Shown here piece by piece: positions 45,213 through 55,122 of a DNA stretch of 64,000 bases (positions within the stretch are counted from its first letter, which is position 1; the number at the start of each line of letters is the position of its first letter). The notes beneath the pieces are model-generated. The model searched no databases, had not been told where the DNA came from, and saw nothing but the letters and a program-made list of their open reading frames with translations. The position numbers and the translations under genes were made by a program. The DNA is from Eremomyces bilateralis CBS 781.70 (Eukaryota; Ascomycota; Dothideomycetes; Eremomycetales; Eremomycetaceae): assembly GCF_010015585.1 (NCBI RefSeq), contig NW_022985089.1:139812-203811 (forward strand), in the 5' to 3' direction.

Positions 45213-47323
45213 TCAAGCCGCTCGCCCAAATCTCCTTTCAACGTCCTCTATATCCCTGCTTGTCCCAGCATCTTTCAGCATCTCGACTCTCGACCGGATA
45301 TCCCGCACCAACGCTTTGGCATCCTCCACGTCGACCCCATCCTGACAAAGTTCGTTCGCATACTCCATCGCCTGCTGATATGACCCCCGGTCAAACTCAT
45401 ACCTCGACAACCATTTCCGCGCCTTGCTGGTCGTCTCGGTCACGCCCACACCACCCATCCCAACCGTTTCCGCCCCCTCTCCACCTCCCCCGCCGCCCGG
45501 AGATTCCGGACCCTCCTCTTGCGCGAGACACATCTCCATATACGCCGCCGCCTCGGGAATGTCGCTGATCCGCTGATACAGCACCGCGATCTGGAACAGC
45601 ACCTCCGGGTCCAGCACCCCGCCGCCGAGTTTCCCCGCGCTGCCCTGGCTGTCGCCGACGGAGGCGAAGCTCGCGCCCGCGCCCTCGTAGTAGCTCCCGG
45701 CCACCAGCGCCCGCTTGTACGCGCGGATGGCGTTCTCATACTTCCCAGTGCGATGCAGACACGCGCCGATCGCGCCCCACATTTTGGGGTCAAACGGGCG
45801 CAAGGCGGCGGCGCGTTGGAAGTAGAAAATGGCGTAGGAATATTGCTCGAGGAACTCGTAGGTCTGGCCGAGGCCGTACCAGGCGCGGTAATCGCGGCGG
45901 TTGATCTCCACGGCGCGGCGGTAGGATTCGATGGCAGCGTGCGTGTTTTTCATCTCGACGTATTCGTGGCCCATGAGGGTCCAGGCGCCGGCGAAGGAGC
46001 GGTCGAGGGACAGAGCACGGCGGAAGTAGACGACGGACTTCTCGTGGGCGGAGAGCATGCTGTAGTAGTTGCCGACGATGCAGCAGGTCTCGGGGCGGAA
46101 TTTGTCGGTGGCGGTAGAGAGGTGGGCGAGGAAGGAGAGGAGGGGGCGGTTGGACATGACGTAGAGGATGTTGGAGAAAACGTCGAGGGAGTCGAGGCGG
46201 TGGGGGTGGGTGTGGAGGAGGGTGGTGAAGATTTGGGAGGCGGTCTCGAAGTCTTTGGAGTGGTAAAAGAGGAGGGCGCGCTGGGTTTTGAGGAAGGCTG
46301 AGGCAGGGAATAGGGAGGAGATTTGGGTGAGTTGTGCGTGGATGGTTTCGGCGGACTGGTAGAGCTCTTGGTTTGCGTAGACGTGGAAGATGAATGTCAT
46401 GATGTTCTGCGGTAGGTGTTCGAGGATAGCAGTGAGCTACGGATGCAGTGATTAGCTGAATTCGAGCAGTCTCCAACAAACACTTACCTGTTCCACTGTC
46501 CCCATTAGACTGGCCAACTCTTGCCATGCACCCCAGTTATAGGGATACAGGTGCACACTTTGGACGAGCCACTTCTTTGCAAGTTCCTCATTCTTTTGTC
46601 GGGCCAGTATGATGCCGTATAGGTATTCAAGCCAACCCCCACCGTCCCGACCCTTTTCATGCTGCTCAGTAAACCAGCTTTCCAAAGTGGACGAAAGCCC
46701 CGTCAGCTCCTTGTTGACAGTCATACCGCCGTCCTGAGGCCCCAGGATCATTTCGCTTTCTTCATCCTTTCGTTTCTCTCCTGAGAGGTACTTCGCGTAA
46801 AGCGCAAGGAACAGTGATCTTCTGCTCATACTCTTGAGTGGTGTCTGAATGGGAGGAACCGTAGGGGTATTAGTCTTGGCCTTGCCTTTCGGGTCCTGTT
46901 TCGCACGAGGCGCCTCTGGGCCTGTTGCGATCGGGACCTTAGGAAGTGTGTATGGGAGGAAGAGTGCCGCACAACGATCGAACTCTCGGCAATCGAAGAA
47001 CGACTTTGCTAGAAGATATTTATTCCGTTCCCGAGCCTCAAGTGTAGCGTCCCATTGAGGTGGAGTCTTAGGAGACTTTAGAGAGGTTGGCTGGACATCT
47101 GCCATCGAAGAATCAGGATCTGTCTCCGAGCCGTACTCGCTAGCTGGTAATGAACTTAGCAGTTCAGCCGCCCTGGACCTGATCAGTAATCCGTTGACAG
47201 GAAAGAAAAGGAGATACTCTACCATTTCGCTGACTGATAGAGACCTCGCTCCGAGCAAGATACTACAGCATCCTGAAGATGTGCTTGGAGCTGCGCCGCA
47301 TCCGCCTCTGATAAGCTGGCCAT
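45213..47323 (-). CDS. cdc23: APC/C subunit Cdc23 (Apc8), TPR protein
   Basis: Three exons: 47223-47323, 46488-47178 and 45213-46436 (671 residues). The start MASLSEADAAQLQAHLQDAV leads into an N-terminal TPR-like region typical of Apc8 (RGLYQSAKWSRAAELLSSLP; ERNKYLLAKSFFDCREFDRCA). A variable basic linker follows. The C-terminal TPR array covers about residues 290-560 (SNILYVMSNRPLLSFLAHL; CIVGNYYSMLSAHEKSVVYF; GHEYVEMKNTHAAIESYRRA; GLGQTYEFLEQYSYAIFYF). These are the best conserved parts of Cdc23. The APC/C is the ubiquitin ligase that drives anaphase. A Gly-rich insert lies near residue 590. Its start is divergent from the farnesyl diphosphate synthase gene. Confidence 0.92.
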
Positions 47324-47900
47324 AATAGATCAATTCTATTTAGGACAAGTCGGAAGTCCCCGTACTAGAGCACAAGAAGGCCAGTTTCCTATAAAATGGC
47401 TCTATGCAAATTTCGCTTTCCTTGCTCTTTCTATCTCATTGATCTCACGGGTGGACTGGTTGCACGTGGCTTCGTGTCAAGGTCGCGCTCAAGGACATAT
47501 GGTCACTTGTGAGGTTATGACGCGCTGAAACTACTCAGAAATTGAGCACATGATGATGTAAAGAAGTGTTTACTTGAGAATTTAGACCGAAAACGCGTCG
47601 TTGACGCAGAACATGTTTGGTAAACATTTATATGCCATTGTACTCGAGCTTGCACTTTCAGATGTCATATAGTGAGGCCATAAGGCAGCAACGAGGCCCC
47701 GCCTCATCAGCCACACATCAGCCACAAATCAAGGGTCTTTCCCATTGATACATGTGGCTTGGCATCTGGACTCCCGCCAGGCGGTCAATATTTCGACATC
47801 AGAAAAGCCATGGGAATTTGATACCTGCCATTGAACTTCCAAATTCGCTCAATTCCTATTAACCTCCTCTTAGAATCTGGTAGAGGCCCATTCTTCCAAG
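47324..47900. other. Divergent promoter between cdc23 and the FPP synthase gene
   Basis: 577 nt serving two outward genes. Holds a direct repeat CATCAGCCACA (two copies near 47706-47730) and an ACGCGT at about 47595. No gene. Confidence 0.5.
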
Positions 47901-49018
47901 ATGCCGACCACAAGGACCGAATTCGAGACGGCATTCCAGCCCCTTGTGGAGGACATGCTGCAGCTATGTAGGGACAACAAGCTGCCCGACAATGCGCGCG
48001 CCTGGTATGAAAAGGTGCAGATCATACAACTCGTCCTCGACGAGTATCAATGCGTAATAATGAGCCCGTAGGCTAAAGTTATATCCAGAACCTTCTACAC
48101 AACACCATGGGCGGAAAATACAACCGCGGCATGTCCGTCATCGACACCTCCTCCATCCTCCTCAACAAGTCTATCACACCCGGTACACCGGAATACCTCC
48201 GAGCCGGCGCCCTCGGCTGGATGATCGAGCTCCTCCAAGCCTTCTTTCTCGTCTCCGACGACATCATGGACAGCAGCAAGACGCGCCGGGGTTCACCCTG
48301 TTGGTACCTCATGCCCACCGTCGGCATGATCGCCATCAATGATGCCTTCATGCTCGAGGGCACCATCTACATGCTGCTGAAGAAGCATTTCCGGCAGGAG
48401 AAGTGCTACACGGACCTGCTGGAGCTGTTCCACGAGGTCACCTTCCAGACGGAGCTCGGCCAGCAATGCGACCTGCTCACCGCGCCCGAGGACCACGTCG
48501 ACCTGGACAACTTCTCCCTGGACAAGTACTTCTTCATCGTGCGGTACAAGACGGCGTTCTACAGCTTCTACCTCCCTGTGGCGCTGGCGCTGCATTACTG
48601 CGGCGTCGCCACCGAGAAAAATCTGCAGCAGGCGAACGACATCCTCATCCCCATGGGGGAGTACTTCCAGGTGCAGGACGACTACCTCGACGCGTTCGCC
48701 GATCCGGAGGTGCTGGGGAAGATCGGCACCGACATCCAGGATAACAAGTGCTCGTGGCTGGTCAACCAGGCGCTGAAGCGCGCGACCCCCGAGCAACGGC
48801 AGGTGCTGGATCAGAACTACGGACGGAAAGACGCGGTCAAGGAGAAGGCGGTTAGGAAAATATACGCCGACCTGAAGCTCGAGGCGGTGTACCATGCGTA
48901 CGAAGAGGAGACGGTGTCGATGCTCCGGAAGCGGATCGCGGACGTGGACGAGAGCGAGGGGCTGAAGAAGGAGGTGTTCGAGGCCTTCCTGGGGAAGATT
49001 TACAAGCGGACCAAGTAG
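47901..49018 (+). CDS. erg20: Farnesyl diphosphate synthase
   Basis: Two exons, 47901-48014 and 48089-49018, give 347 residues, exactly the family length. Intron 48015-48088 uses a GTGCAG donor and joins WYEK to [14 protein letters not shown]. Both aspartate-rich motifs are intact: DDIMD at residues 94-98, preceded by aromatic FF that limits product to C15, and DDYLD near residue 235. [15 protein letters not shown] and the C-terminal KIYKRTK basic end are also family signatures. It condenses IPP with DMAPP and GPP to farnesyl diphosphate for sterols, prenylation, dolichol and ubiquinone. The 5' part differs somewhat from the usual ascomycete Erg20 start, so it could be a second copy. Confidence 0.93.
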
Positions 49019-49293
49019 GGTCCTCTGGTATGAGGTACGCTATATTTATCCTTGTTGCATGGCTATAGACCTTTGCAACAAAACACTATCCGGTAGATTA
49101 CCCTAAGGGGACAAAAGGTTCTAGCACCTGAAATACATCCTTAGTCGTCATCGCGACATCCTCTCATTGTGCTCTCCCACACTGTAGGTGCATGTACATA
49201 ACAAGTGGTATCCCTTCCAAAATGTAGCATCAATCATCGCTGACCGACAAAACCAATCATCAAATCAGCACCGTACGCCAATTCCATCTTCGT

Positions 49294-51615
49294 TTACACC
49301 CCGCTCCGGTAGACTTGACTCCCCCCATGCCTCAGTTGGACCGTCTCCCTTCTCTGGAGCACGACCAATGCGCGATTCAACGACTGCTCCGTGTACCCCC
49401 TCCCCTCCACAAACTCCCTCCGCAACGTCGCCAGACTCGTGCTCCACCCAATCGGCAACCGTCTCCGCAGTTCATCCTCTACCTTCCCGACCTCGTCCAT
49501 CATCTCCTTCGACGCATGGCCCTCGCCTTGCGCCACGGCGTCCATGGTGCTGGCCAGGAAGAGGCGGATGGCTTCGTCGACGTGCGCTTCAGTGGCGATG
49601 GGGGAGAGGCGTAGTTTGGCGAGGGATTCGCTGATGCGGACGATGGCTTCCAGTTGGCGGACGGTGATGGGAATGGAGGAGCGGGCGTTGGCGGTGAGCT
49701 CAGCGGCGTGGACTTGCCGGCGGATGGAGACGAAGTGAGAGGAGAGCTTCTCGGCGGCTTCGGCAGAGAGGCGCGGTGCACATTTCCTAAAATGAGGGTT
49801 AGTGAGAGGGTTTCGAAGGCTTGGGTCCAACGTACTGTTTGCAGTAGCTGATATACCGCTTCATCTTATCGACCGGGATTTCGGCCTGGACTTGCTCTTC
49901 CACGCCTCGACCACCCATATGAATACCCATGACGTGCTTCGCGATCCGCTCGTCACGGCCCCGTTCGTGCTCATCCCGTACAATGAAGATCATATCGAAT
50001 CGCGACAGGATGGTCGTCTGGAAGTCGATGTTCTCCCCGGGCGTCTTCATATCATCATACCGGCCGAAGATGGGATTCGCAGCCGCCAGCACACTGGTCC
50101 TCGCGTTCAAAATGGTGGTGATGCCGGCTTTGGCGATGGAGATGGTCTGCTGCTCCATCGCTTCGTGGATGGCCACGCGGTCTTCATCGCGCATCTTGTC
50201 GAATTCGTCGATGCAAACGACACCACCGTCGGCGAGAACCATGGCTCCTCCTTCCAGATAGAACTCCCTGGTGGTACTGTCTCTCTGCACGGACGCCGTA
50301 AGACCAGCGGCGGACGAGCCTTTGCCGGAGGTGTAGATTGCAATCGGGGCAACCTTCTCGACGAACTTCAGAAGCTGAGACTTCGCGGTACCAGGGTCAC
50401 CGAGTAGAAGCACATTGATGTCTCCACGAAGTCTCATGCCGTCCGGAAGAATCTTCTTGGATCCTCCCATCAGTAAGCAGGCAATGGCTTTCTTGATGTC
50501 GCTGTTGCCGTAGATCGACGGAGCAATGCAGTTTGCGAAGACTTCATATAGGTCTGGCCGCCGGCTCATTTCTAGAAACTCCTGCTCTTCCTCCTCGGTG
50601 TAACTGACGTTTCCTTTCATCGTGTGGTCGACATCGGTCTGGATGCCCACTGCTCGTATGTAAGGATTCCGAATGGCAACAGCACCTGATGTAGAGCTCT
50701 TCGATCCCTTCGATTGGTATATGGAGAAGACACCCATGACAGTGCATCTTGACCCAGGAACAACTCTATTGGTCAAGTATCGGTCCGCCGAGATTAAGAT
50801 GTGTCGCGGAAGTTCTCCGACCGGGACCTGATCCGGTGCTTCTTGTAGCTTCAGAACTTGCTGGTCGATAAACTGGCATTTCTCGTGCACCACGAAGTAG
50901 GGGTCCATGGAGCATCGGTCCGACTTATCACCTTCGATCCTTTCTCTAAGGCAGACTCGAGGTAAGTTCGTGGACGAGAACCCGCTGTTGACCGCGACGT
51001 TGGACGTGTGTTGGCAGTCTCGGCATTGGATGCTTAGTCTCGTGGATTTCGAGGACAACGTCGATGCACCGATGATGATGCCAGGGATTCGAACTAGTCG
51101 TGAAACGTTGTCGGCGTTGAGATCGCGGATGGAAATCTGGGAGGCGCTCGAGTGGAGAAGCAGCTGGTGTTCGGGAAGTTGGATATCTCGCTGGGAGGGG
51201 TATACGATTCGTTGAGTGCAGTGTTTAAGGGCGGCCTCGAACTGATGCCGCATTAGCGAAGCTCCGAAAGATTGTAAAAGCGAGACGATCTCACTCACGA
51301 TTGGGATAATCTCTGCCGGCTCGGCATTCATGCGATGTGCCAACTCCTCATTGTAGGAGATGAGATGAGCGATGTCAATGTTGCAGTAGTATTGCTTGAC
51401 GAGGACATTCTCCCGGATCTGATCTCTGCGTCACAGTCAGTGCGAGTGCTTGGGTCTTCGTATGTGCGCGCTAACCTGTAGATGAAGATATTGTCGATAT
51501 GGAAGTCGAGGACGAAGTCTACCAGCTGCTGCTGGACGTTGGACCGTCTGCGGCTATCGTCATCCCCAAATTCGGCAGGGAGCACAGAAAGGGTATAGAC
51601 TGATTGACGATCCAT
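49294..51615 (-). CDS. mcm5: DNA replication licensing factor Mcm5
   Basis: Three exons: 51476-51615, 49836-51425 and 49294-49786 (740 residues). Introns are 51426-51475 and 49787-49835. The start [13 protein letters not shown] is typical of Mcm5. A zinc-binding element lies at about 181-210 (CRDC, then a paired cysteine after a 20-residue gap). The MCM AAA+ core has Walker A GDPGTAKS (about 389-396), Walker B CIDEFDKM, and the arginine finger LSRFDM. The C-terminal winged-helix part follows ([21 protein letters not shown]). Mcm5 is one of six subunits of the replicative helicase loaded at origins in G1. It is convergent with the FPP synthase gene, 275 nt apart. Confidence 0.95.
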
Positions 51616-52080
51616 AGTTATTAATGGCGAACCGAGTGCCTTGTTCAGTAGAGGCTATAGTATCGGAATGGATTTCGTGTATATCTGTAGAGGAGTAGGA
51701 GGGGCTTGGGAACAAGACTTTGCTGGACAGGGGGGAAGGCGCGTCTGGTCGCGTTGCTGCTACGACGCGTTAATGGGACCCGCTTTTCCTTCTAAAGGAG
51801 TCTCCAGTCACATGTTCATCTACTCCAACTTCACACCTTCACTAGGCACTCCTCAACCTTCCTACAAATACTTATCAATGGTCCTTGTCAGAGATTCTCA
51901 AGCTGTGGAATAATCTCTTTACAAGTATGCCAAAGTAGCGCTCCAATCCCTGGGTTATCCTGGTCGACCGCTGAAGGGAATCCTATCATACAAGATACGC
52001 CCGTTTTTTTAGCACGCTTTGACACTGCCGAGTCTTAACCCGTTGACTGTACGCCGTACGGTAACCAGAGGTTTTTCCCA
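51616..52080. other. mcm5 promoter region
   Basis: 465 nt between mcm5 and the next minus-strand gene; contains an MCB-like site (listed). No gene. Confidence 0.5.
51765..51770. promoter_or_regulatory. MCB-like ACGCGT upstream of mcm5
   Basis: ACGCGT about 150 nt upstream of the mcm5 ATG. In yeasts this is the MluI cell-cycle box bound by MBF, which drives MCM and other replication genes at G1/S. The hexamer also occurs elsewhere in the window, so the link rests on position and known biology. Confidence 0.4.
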
Positions 52081-53487
52081 CTAATGGGGTTGAGACAACT
52101 GATAGTCCATCTGATACGCCCTCACCGCCTCCTCTGCATCATCATCCTTTGACGTCTGTATGAACTCTCGATATGCCTGAATCCACTCCATCTCCTTCTC
52201 CATCTCATCCTTCTCGTCCGGATCCCCGCCAAACGCGTCCGCCTCCAGCACCGGGATGATGCTCGGATCCATCACGCTGTACATATCCTCCGGCTCGAGA
52301 TCCTCTCCGTAGAGGCTGCGGCTCTTCCGCACGCTCGGATGCCGGCTGAAGAACCCCTGCTTCATCTCTACCTCTGCCGCCCAGTCCTTCGCGCGCGCCA
52401 ACGCCTCTTGCGACTCGATGGTGGTAGGGATCATGTGTTTATAGATGGCCTCCAGCCACGTGTCCGGGTCGATGTCGCGGTTGACGAGCTCGCGTGTGAT
52501 GAGCTCGTCCGGCCGACGAAGATACTTGAAGCCGTTGCCCCATCCCTCGATGCAACCCTTTCCGAGTTCCCTGGACTGCAGGCCGAAGATATTCTGGCCG
52601 TGGTAGCGCGGCTTGGGGCGGAGGGCGAGGCGCGCCCATTCGCGGATGGTGTCGGCGTGATTGCGGCAGTATTTGTTGGTCGCGAAGTCGTAGGTGCGGC
52701 GCATCGTGCGTTGACCCATCAGGATCTTCCGGATGGTGACGCCCTTTTTGAAGACGAAGGTGCGCGAGGCTTCGTCGAGCTTGAAAAAAAAACACTCGGC
52801 GAGCTTGAGGTCCTCGTCCGTGAACAGGTTGCGGTTAGCGATCATCTCGGCTCGCGTTTCGGTGTTATCGACTTCAAGCAGGAACCAGATCTTCTGCATG
52901 GCTGCCTTGCATGCCTCAGGAAAGCAGAGCTCTCCCAGCTCCTTGTAGATATTAACGACCAAGGTTTGCCTTCGGCTGATCTTCTGAAGCCACGTCACAA
53001 AGAACTTCGAAGTATGCTTGCTAACGTGAAAGTCCTCCGGCTGCTTCAGCGACCCCGGCCCCCGATACGGCATCTCAAACGGCGTCTTCGCAATCATGAA
53101 CAGCGGATGCCCATCGTAGAAACTCAGCAGCGGCACTGCCCCCGGCACCCACACTTTCGCGTACGCGAACAGCAGCTGGTTCACGTACGCGCAGCAGAAC
53201 CGCTGGAACTTCTTGCTGATTGTGAACAGCTTGAGCATCTCCGCCGGTGGCACCCACAGCAGCGCCTCGAACGCCAGATCGAAGTTGTCCAGCAGCGTCT
53301 CGAGGAGCGGGAATTTTAGTTTTGGGGGGGGGCCCCTGCCGCGGCCGAGGAGGTCGGCCCATTCTTCGTTCCAGCGGTCGACGGTCGCGGGGCCGACGCG
53401 GTCGGTGAAGGTGTCGATTTCGGTGTTGATGGCGGATAGGTTGATCGCTGCGGTGCGGCGAGTTTTGACAGGGCGGGAGCGCAGCAT
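52081..53487 (-). CDS. Unrecognised 468-residue fungal protein
   Basis: A single exon with ATG at 53485-53487 and TAG at 52081-52083. The N-terminus is basic (MLRSRPVKTRRTAA). A helical stretch follows with LLETLLDNFDLAFEALLWVPPAEMLKLFTISKKFQRF, which faintly recalls F-box proteins but has no clear F-box. Beyond it are charged regions such as FFKLDEASRTFVFKKGVTIRK, and an acidic C-terminus (DPDEKDEMEKEMEWIQ). Codon use and length argue for a real gene. I know no function. A run of eight G (near 53330) and nine A (near 52790) within the frame are places to check for sequence error, although the frame stays open. Confidence 0.75.
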   Translation of the reverse strand: MLRSRPVKTRRTAAINLSAINTEIDTFTDRVGPATVDRWNEEWADLLGRGRGPPPKLKFPLLETLLDNFDLAFEALLWVPPAEMLKLFTISKKFQRFCCAYVNQLLFAYAKVWVPGAVPLLSFYDGHPLFMIAKTPFEMPYRGPGSLKQPEDFHVSKHTSKFFVTWLQKISRRQTLVVNIYKELGELCFPEACKAAMQKIWFLLEVDNTETRAEMIANRNLFTDEDLKLAECFFFKLDEASRTFVFKKGVTIRKILMGQRTMRRTYDFATNKYCRNHADTIREWARLALRPKPRYHGQNIFGLQSRELGKGCIEGWGNGFKYLRRPDELITRELVNRDIDPDTWLEAIYKHMIPTTIESQEALARAKDWAAEVEMKQGFFSRHPSVRKSRSLYGEDLEPEDMYSVMDPSIIPVLEADAFGGDPDEKDEMEKEMEWIQAYREFIQTSKDDDAEEAVRAYQMDYQLSQPH

Positions 53488-54115
53488 GGTTGGATGCGAT
53501 GAGGACAGAAATAAGGGCTGGGTGATGTGAAGACTGATTCTGATGGGCAGCTGAGGTGGGATGAGTCGAGTGTGCGTTGAAGAAGAGAAGGGAGAAGTTG
53601 AAGCTTGATAGATGAGATGGGGAGTGACTTGTGGAAGGAAAATGTTGGGGATGAGTGAATGATTTGTGTGATTCGTGCTGAATCAATCCTTCACATTTCA
53701 TCGGGTATGGAGTTTGTTTGTTGACGGCATCACTCTGGGGGCGAACCCTTCATAGCTTCATATGCTAAGGTCCGGTGATTTCTCAATCAATCTGATCTCG
53801 AAGCGCCTGTTTGTCCGTCGAAAGCTAGGTGTCAGTGATCGTGGACAGGTGAATACGAAAACATTGCTCGTTACAGAAGAATTCTCCCTTTTATTAAGTG
53901 TTCGAAGTTAATTCTTATACAGTGATTTGCCTGTTGAAAGGCTGTAAAGTCAGCAATATCAACCTACAGTACAAGCGGTCGAGCTGGATGCAGAATTCCC
54001 CTTCTGGTTCTGTCCACTATAAGCTTATCTGCCCCCCTCTTTCGAGAGGTGATGATCAACCAAACGCCGTCACGTAATGTTTTCAAACAGCCAACGCAAT
54101 CGCAGAGTGCATCTA
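53488..54115. other. Spacer, no gene seen
   Basis: Upstream of the 468-residue gene and downstream of the GTP cyclohydrolase gene. No feature beyond short frames. Confidence 0.5.
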
Positions 54116-55122
54116 CTATCTTCGGTTGAGGAGGTTCAAAAACTCCTCCCTCGTCTTCGCCGTCGACCGCATCCTGCCAAGCATGCAGCTGGTTGTCGTG
54201 GTCGACCCGGTCTTCTGCACTCCACGCATTTCGATGCACAGGTGACTCGACTCCATTACCACGGCCACCCCCAGGGGCTGAAGGATTTCCGACAGGGCGA
54301 GCGCAACCTGTTTGGTTAGCCGCTCTTGGACCTGAAGCCGTCGCGAAAACATCTCGGCGATACGTGCGATCTTCGAGAGGCCGATGACTCGGCGATTGGG
54401 GATGTACCCGATATGCATCTGGGCACTGTCAGCACCGATGCATTGCCGTCGGCAGGTTCAAGCTTACCTTTCCTGTAAAGGGGACCAGGTGGTGCTCGCA
54501 AAGCGAGAAGACCTGGATGTCCTTGACGATGACCAGCTCGTCGTGGTCTTCCTGAAACACCGCCCCGTTGACGATGTCCCGAAGGTTCTCCTCGTAGCCC
54601 TTCGTGAAGAACATCATGGCCTCCGCATACCGCATGGGCGTCTTGTGGAGCCCCTCGCGCTCCGGGTCTTCGCCGATGCACTCCAGAATCGTCCGCACGG
54701 CCCCAGAGAGCTTCTGCATCCGCTCGACATCCTCCTCTGGACTGGCCTCAAGACGATTTCGGGTCCCGATGCCTGATTGAAAAATTCCGTTAGCCTGCGA
54801 GGGGCAATGCTATCGAAGATCGGCACTTACTGGGCCAGCTGAGACCATCGAAGTCGATTGTTGGATGCTGAGTAAACGGGCTCTCCGGACGGCTCGCCAC
54901 CTGTGTCGGAAGCACTGGCTCATCCCTCGCGTCTCTGGCAGGCTCATTGAATTCCACGGCGTGTCGCGTCGTGCTCGAATTTTTAATCGCCGCAAATAGA
55001 TTTTCCCGTTCTTTTACGTCGCGGGCGTCGAGCGGAGAGGAGGGGTTCAAGGAGGAATGGCCATTGAGGAAGCGAGGATTGACGCCCGACTTTGGTTTCG
55101 GACCTGGCGGAGGATGCTCCAT
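54116..55122 (-). CDS. GTP cyclohydrolase I
   Basis: Three exons: 54831-55122, 54468-54772 and 54116-54418 (299 residues). The ATG at 55120-55122 ([13 protein letters not shown]) was chosen because the longer open frame begins with TTG. The first 100 residues are a disordered extension. The catalytic domain starts near [26 protein letters not shown]. It has [28 protein letters not shown], where Cys and His bind zinc, then [20 protein letters not shown] and [16 protein letters not shown] with the second zinc cysteine. The enzyme turns GTP into 7,8-dihydroneopterin triphosphate, the first step to folate and tetrahydrobiopterin. Introns (54419-54467, 54773-54830) have GTAAGC/GTAAGT and CAG. Confidence 0.95.

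Noticed and set aside
45519-46301. 260-codon plus-strand frame opposite cdc23
   Set aside because: Antisense shadow of a GC-rich TPR exon; repetitive Gly/Val/Glu composition is typical of such shadows.
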